Assembly (NCBI GenBank): GCA_001767435.1
Contig: MEKT01000177.1
Coordinates: forward strand, 1-34,436
Reading direction: 5' to 3'
DNA length: 34,436 bases
Source: Acidobacteria bacterium RIFCSPLOWO2_02_FULL_65_29
GTDB lineage: Bacteria; Acidobacteriota; Vicinamibacteria; Vicinamibacterales; CAVVIG01
Position 1 is the stretch's first letter. Each line of letters opens with the position of its first letter. The notes beneath the pieces are model-generated. The model saw nothing but the letters and a program-made list of their open reading frames with translations, searched no databases and was not told the DNA's origin. A program made the translations under genes and the position numbers. Positions 30,602 through 34,436 of the stretch are shown here, piece after piece.

Positions 30602-31457
30602 TCAGCCGACTTTGACCGCCATCAGCGTGAGGTCGTCGAACAGTTCGCGCGAGCCGCGGAACTGCTCGACGGCCTTTTCCACATGCAGCAGCACATCGTC
30701 AGGACTGGCCGCACCGACCGACTCGAGCAAGGCCTCGAGGCGATCGGCGCCAAACATCTCGTCCGTCTCGTTCTCGGCCTCGATGCACCTTCTTCTGCAG
30801 CTCGGCCGCGCTAAGCTCGATGCCCTGGACGATGCCGAGCATGCGCTGATTGACCTCGCGTGCGATGCGCTGGCGCTCGTCAGGCGTGAGCGATTCGGCA
30901 CGTCCTCTAGGCACGATCTCACGGTACAAGGCGCGCCGGATCTCGGTCAGATCGATCTGAAGATCGGTGGGCGGCTGATCGGCGGCACTTGGAACCGGCG
31001 GCGGGCCGGGCGCGGCTGTCGCGCCGCGATCGGCACCGCGGCCTCTGCGCCCGTTGCCGCGCTGGCGGGCCCCGCGATCTCCGCGGCCCCCCTGCAGCTG
31101 CACGTTGTCGAGCAAGATTGCGGCGGCGCCCAGGGCGTCGGCCACTCGCTGGTCGAACTGACTCGCCTCGAGAACGACAGGCGGTGCAGGCATCGCGGGA
31201 ACGGTCGCAACGACGATGGTCTTCGCGGCTGCGGGAGCGGGAGCAGACACGTCCATCAGGCGTTCGATTCGCTCACTGAGTTGCGTGGTGATGAGCTGCA
31301 TGCGCTGCCCGAGCTCGGTCGAGAGCCGATCGGCCTCGCGCGCAGCCACGTCGCGCGTCGCCTCGACATTGCTCGTGTACGAGTAGAACGTGACAGCGCC
31401 CAGCGGGACCACCGACAAGAGCAAGAAGGCGACGATCAGGCGCGTGCGCAGGGTCAC
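30602..31457 (-). pseudogene. RsbU/SpoIIE-type phosphatase, internally deleted and frameshifted
   Basis: The GTG at 31457 opens a frame with an N-terminal transmembrane helix, a coiled region and a Pro/Gly-rich part, running to AAELQKKVH. A different frame then continues from about 30790 with EAENETDEMFGADRLEALL to the stop at 30602, the typical C-terminal end of PP2C-like RsbU phosphatases (LFDDLTLMAVKV). The HAMP region and nearly the whole phosphatase core that should lie between are missing, and the join is out of frame. It overlaps the kinase relic by four bases (GTGA), so the two once formed an operon. Confidence 0.78.
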
Positions 31458-31887
31458 GGTGAGGCGGAGGCGAAAGAGCCGAGTGAGCCCGCCTTGCCAG
31501 GCTCAGGCCGATGCGTTTCCCACCATGCCCGCGCGAGCTCTAGGGTCCACTCGCCGCTGACAGGCACGGCCTCGAGCCGGCGCGCCAGTTCGCGCGCCGT
31601 CTGCGGCCGGTCCGACGGATCCTTGGCCAGGCACGCCAGCACGATCGCATCGAGCTCTTTTGGAATCGGCGGTGAGCGCAGACTCGCGATCACTTGCGCC
31701 TCGCGCTCGAACCGGCTCGCGGCTTCCGATCCGACGATCGACGCGCGGCCTGCGGACGAATGAGCTCGATCGCCGCCGGCCTCGCCAGCAGATCGCGCGG
31801 CAGCCCTGGCGAGCCCGGGGGTGACGCCGACGCGCGGTGTGCGTCTTCGGGACGAAGAAGAGTTGGGCCTCCGGTCTCCGTGTTCAT
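31454..31887 (-). pseudogene. Serine/threonine protein kinase, internally deleted and frameshifted
   Basis: From ATG 31887 the frame starts with a kinase N-terminal leader (LLRPEDAHR, PGLPRDLLARP) and jumps to AIELIRPQA, the beta-3 strand region. It then needs a frameshift near 31750 to reach SRFEREAQVIASLRSP (helix C), and jumps again to PIPKELDAIVLACLAKDPSDRP, the end of the kinase fold. The glycine loop and the HRD/DFG core are gone. At least two deletions and one frameshift are needed, so it is not functional as a kinase. It precedes the phosphatase relic. Confidence 0.78.
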
Positions 31888-31895
31888 CCGCGCCG

Positions 31896-31901
31896 ATTGT
31901 A
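31896..31901 (-). promoter_or_regulatory. -10 box of the kinase relic, leaderless type
   Basis: TACAAT on the minus strand lies eight bases before the ATG at 31887, the same geometry as at the HD and CPXCG genes. Confidence 0.45.
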
Positions 31902-31982
31902 CGTCGGGTCGGAAACGCCCGGCCCGTTTCGTCCCCGGCGATGTTTCGATTGCAGTTACAATTCCCCGCATGGAGGCTGTTC

Positions 31983-32513
31983 ATGAGATTCAAGGCGAAC
32001 AAGTTGGTCTCAATCGTCCTCGTTGGCTGTTTGATCGTGATCTGGCGAGCAAACACCGATCAGGATGTTGCCGTTGCGCAGGGGCGGAAAACCGTGGTGA
32101 TCACGCGCATCTTCACGGGGCCGGACGGCCTGGCCCACGCCGAAGACATTGAACTGAAGCTGACCGACCGCGGCGTGAGCGACATGCTGAAGGCCACTGG
32201 CGCTCAGTTCAGCGTCAGGCCGCCCACGGCCGGGGCGAATTCCCGTAACACGGCCGCCACTGCCCCGAACGACCCGGGATGGCACACGGGGCCGGCGCGA
32301 CAGTTTGTGATCACGCTGACGGGGAGCTCGGAAGTCGAAGTGTCAGGAGGCGTCCATGTCCTGGCCGGACCCGGACACATCAACTTGATTGAAGATACGA
32401 CCGGCAAGGGACACGTCACCAGAAACTTCGGCCCGGAGGATCGTATTGCGCTCACCATTCCGCTGGCGGACGGCGTGGTGATCGATGGCATCAGGAGGGC
32501 AAGAACCCGCTAG
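31983..32513 (+). CDS. Exported cupin-domain protein
   Basis: A 176-residue protein with an N-terminal hydrophobic signal or anchor (residues 8-22) and a C-terminal cupin barrel (about residues 105-176): RQFVITLTGSSEVEVSGG, then LAGPGHINLIEDTTGKGHVT. This pattern is frequent in small cupins that answer to organic ligands or metals; the ligand is unknown. GGAGG lies six bases before ATG 31983, and a TACAAT box (31956-31961) is a fair -10. The TAG stop sits in the loop of a hairpin (32505-32519). Confidence 0.78.
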   Translation: MRFKANKLVSIVLVGCLIVIWRANTDQDVAVAQGRKTVVITRIFTGPDGLAHAEDIELKLTDRGVSDMLKATGAQFSVRPPTAGANSRNTAATAPNDPGWHTGPARQFVITLTGSSEVEVSGGVHVLAGPGHINLIEDTTGKGHVTRNFGPEDRIALTIPLADGVVIDGIRRARTR

Positions 32514-32531
32514 GCGGGTCTAAAGACCCGC
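32505..32531 (+). terminator. Hairpin pair overlapping the cupin stop codon
   Basis: ACCCGC, then TAG, then GCGGGTC, then TAAA, then GACCCGC: the middle arm can pair with either neighbour. One form puts the stop codon in a three-base loop; the other makes a 7-bp stem downstream. There is no U-tract, so an intrinsic terminator is not certain; it may instead be a REP-like palindrome. Confidence 0.5.
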
Positions 32532-32592
32532 ACTGCATTCTGCCGCGCAGGCTCCTAGCGGCCTGTCCACGCACGAGGCGCTTTGCGCCAGA

Positions 32593-32766
32593 TCAGCTGT
32601 CGGCCTCTTCCAGGTCGCTCAACAAGTCGAAGATTTTGTCCGCTGAAGCCCTGAGCTCGCGGATGATCTCGCGATTGTCGGGATTCTCCTGGCGCGCGAG
32701 CGCGCGTCTCGCCTCGTCGATGTACCGGAGGCTCGTCGCCACCTGCTGGCGCTGAGCGTCCGTCAT
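32593..32766 (-). CDS. Small helical protein of unknown function
   Basis: A 57-residue acidic protein predicted to be two helices with heptad-like spacing (QVATSLRYIDEARRALARQ and IIRELRASADKIFDLLSDLEE). I do not recognise a family. The ATG at 32766 overlaps the end of another short frame (ATGA), but the 187 bases upstream (32767-32953) show no convincing gene: each frame holds only short, unrecognised pieces. No clear ribosome-binding site. Possibly a real small protein; evidence is base composition and helix pattern only. Confidence 0.5.
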   Translation of the reverse strand: MTDAQRQQVATSLRYIDEARRALARQENPDNREIIRELRASADKIFDLLSDLEEADS

Positions 32767-32953
32767 TCGAAACACTCGATGGCCCGACGGCAATTCCCCG
32801 CCGTCCAGCCGTCGTCCCGGGTCACGGTCTCGATGTCGTTCCCTGCCGGATTGGGCCATGGCTGATCGCGGCAGTCTTGCCAGCTGCGCGTTCTCCACAC
32901 GAATCGGTGAAGGGAATGTAGGCGAGGTCGCCCGCGCCGGGCTGGCCACACAC

Positions 32954-34117
32954 CTATTGATATTGCGGCATTGTCCGCTTTCCGTCCACGACAGGCGGAA
33001 AGTCCTTCGCCTCTGCATACGCTTCGGTGATGAAGCGATCCTTGCTCTGCTGCGTGTCGCCCATGGTCGTCTTGTCATACGGCGCGGTCAGGTTCGCGGC
33101 GAGCACTTCCTTCAACGACTTGCCTTGATCGCGCAGCGTTTTCACCTTGGCCATGATGTCCAGGACCATGGCGCGATAGGGCAGGAGATCCTGCTTCTTG
33201 ATCAATGTGCCATGGCCGGGGATGAGCGTCGTGTCGGGACCGGCCAACTCCTGGAAGAGGTCAACCGCCTCGACCATGCCCCTGAGCGAGCCGCCGTTGT
33301 TTTGATCGGCGAAGGGATAGCCGAAGTTGCGGTAGAAATCCTCGATGTAGATCACATTGGCGTTGCGGAAGCGCACGATGGTGTCGCCGGCGGTGTGGGA
33401 CGGCATCATCGGGATGAAGTCCACGATTTCGCCGTTCATATGGAAGGTCACCGCGGGCTGGCCCCGCGTGGCGGGGTTGTAGTTATAGGTCGCCACCGGA
33501 ACGCGGGCCATATCGAGCGCCGGGGCCGGCTGGCCGCCTCGGCCCGACTGGGCCGGGGCCTGCTGGACGCCTCGGGCCACCTGGCCGGCCGCGGCCGGCG
33601 GGGGGCCGCCGCGCTGAGGCGGACGCAGCATCTCGTTGCGCAGATTTTCCTGCGCGTAGATCAACGCCCCCTGCTGGGCGAAGAAGGCGTTGGCGCCGGT
33701 GTGATCGCCATGAATATGCGTGTTGACCAGGATCCTGATGGGCCCGTTGGTGAATGACCGGATCGCCGCCAGTGTCTTTTCGGCCACCTGTCTGTTCTCG
33801 GTATCCACCAGCAGGACGCCGTCCGGTCCGAAGAGCGCCATGGCCCTGCCGCCGGACGCGTCGGGGTGCGCCGCATCAAGGCCTTGCGAACCGTGCAGGA
33901 CAAAGAGATTCGGCGACATTTTTTCCGTCACCTTGATCTCGATCTTCTCCCACGGTGTCTGGTAGCCCTGAGGAAACGTGAACGGGCCCTTGGCCGTTGG
34001 GATGACGATGATGGGATATTCCGATCCCTGTGCCCAAGCCATCGTGGGAAGAGCCGCGATCGCGGCGACACCCAATAACAACAATGCGAGTGTTTTCATG
34101 AGTGCGAGTGTTTTCAT
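32954..34117 (-). CDS. Secreted metallo-beta-lactamase-fold hydrolase
   Basis: A 387-residue exported MBL-fold protein. The metal motif NTHIHGDHTGAN is at residues 132-143 (H134, H136, D138, H139), followed by MPSHTAGDT and IPGHGT. A Gly/Pro/Gln-rich insert around residues 165-200 interrupts the fold. Such proteins include lactonases and quinoprotein-relay-like hydrolases; the substrate is unknown. AAGGAG lies six bases before ATG 34117. A 15-bp direct repeat at 18-nt offset duplicates the start, so the protein begins MKTLALMKTLALLLL with a second possible ATG at 34099. Confidence 0.87.
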   Translation of the reverse strand: MKTLALMKTLALLLLGVAAIAALPTMAWAQGSEYPIIVIPTAKGPFTFPQGYQTPWEKIEIKVTEKMSPNLFVLHGSQGLDAAHPDASGGRAMALFGPDGVLLVDTENRQVAEKTLAAIRSFTNGPIRILVNTHIHGDHTGANAFFAQQGALIYAQENLRNEMLRPPQRGGPPPAAAGQVARGVQQAPAQSGRGGQPAPALDMARVPVATYNYNPATRGQPAVTFHMNGEIVDFIPMMPSHTAGDTIVRFRNANVIYIEDFYRNFGYPFADQNNGGSLRGMVEAVDLFQELAGPDTTLIPGHGTLIKKQDLLPYRAMVLDIMAKVKTLRDQGKSLKEVLAANLTAPYDKTTMGDTQQSKDRFITEAYAEAKDFPPVVDGKRTMPQYQ

Positions 34118-34272
34118 TGTCCGCTCCTTGTCTCGTGCTCGACCGACGTAGCGATTTCCCGCTGACTGTTGACGCGTGAAGCGCGTTTCCTCACTGCTCG
34201 TGATACACGAGTCGTGACCAAGTCTTGCACACTCGTCACTGTTCCCCAACCTGAATCTGGCATGTGGTGCTA

Positions 34273-34436
34273 TTACCGGCGGGGTTCCGGGCGGACATCT
34301 GGCCGTGGATCGGCGACGAACCCATCGCGGTTCGGCATCTTCACTTTCGGGAGGCTTGTCGCATCCATCACCCGGTCCTCCTCGATGATGCCGTTCAGGT
34401 TCAGCACGTAGGCAACCGCCGCGTACACCTCCGGCG
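34273..34436 (-). CDS. Cytochrome c, C-terminal part (partial)
   Basis: The last 53 residues of a protein that continues beyond the window. VYAAVAYVLNLNGII followed by SLPKVKMPNRDGFV is the end of a class I cytochrome c of the SoxD/sulfite-dehydrogenase-subunit type, where the Met in VKMPNRDGF is the heme ligand. The CxxCH site would lie outside the window. It reads toward the MBL gene on the same strand and may form a unit with it. Stop codon TAA at 34273-34275. Confidence 0.72.
   Translation of the reverse strand, partial: PEVYAAVAYVLNLNGIIEEDRVMDATSLPKVKMPNRDGFVADPRPDVRPEPRR

Overview
The window looks like a chromosomal segment of an Acidobacteriota bacterium, probably of the Vicinamibacteria type. 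This is inferred from the very high G+C and from gene families typical of the group: a VWFA-related secreted protein of the acidobacterial type, lipoproteins with PPC-like beta domains, a double-VOC Tat protein, a tannase/feruloyl esterase, PQQ dehydrogenases, a CBM9/DUF5916 outer-membrane protein and several periplasmic hydrolases. I see no rRNA, tRNA, CRISPR array or prophage.

Layout. 1-1.3 kb: two divergent DinB/YfiT-fold proteins. 1.3-5.2 kb (minus): double-VOC protein, a split NosR-like redox pair (polyferredoxin plus FMN-binding protein, TTG start behind a structured leader) and a VWA protein. 5.5-7.8 kb (plus): two paralogous lipoproteins and a dihydroorotate-dehydrogenase-like TIM barrel lacking the usual catalytic motif. 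7.8-14.2 kb: DUF4342 protein, c-type cytochrome, a FixL-like PAS histidine kinase overlapping a universal stress protein, an MgtC/DUF4010 membrane protein, an NtrC-type sigma-54 activator and a lone receiver. Oxygen or redox signalling is a reasonable reading of this block. 14.4-23 kb: secreted hydrolases (class C beta-lactamase fold, tannase) and a PQQ dehydrogenase - Rieske - PQQ dehydrogenase cluster. 23-25.6 kb: a zinc-ribbon-like protein, a broken surface-protein domain, a VapBC-type toxin-antitoxin pair, an HD phosphohydrolase and an FKBP lipoprotein. 25.8-34.4 kb: a DUF5916 beta-barrel protein, an amidohydrolase, a pseudo-receiver-PilZ protein, a graveyard of broken genes (amidohydrolase tail, and a Ser/Thr kinase and RsbU phosphatase that both lost their catalytic cores), a cupin, a metallo-beta-lactamase-fold protein and the tail of a cytochrome c.

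The most unusual content lies between the genes. Most spacers hold repeats of several classes. (i) Short tandem tracts of at least eight different sequences share the same 7-nt period; they often begin inside or directly after a stop codon. (ii) A ~140-bp repeat occurs twice, each time right behind a stop codon; one copy carries two inserted REP-like palindromes, and its empty sites can be read from the other copy. (iii) A 160-bp MITE-like element has perfect 21-bp terminal inverted repeats. (iv) A 35-bp palindrome occurs twice, once in frame inside a signal-peptide coding region. (v) Hairpins overlap stop codons. Several genes also have a TANNAT box 6-10 nt before the start codon, which suggests leaderless transcripts. 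Everything here was read by eye; family assignments rest on motifs, not on searches.
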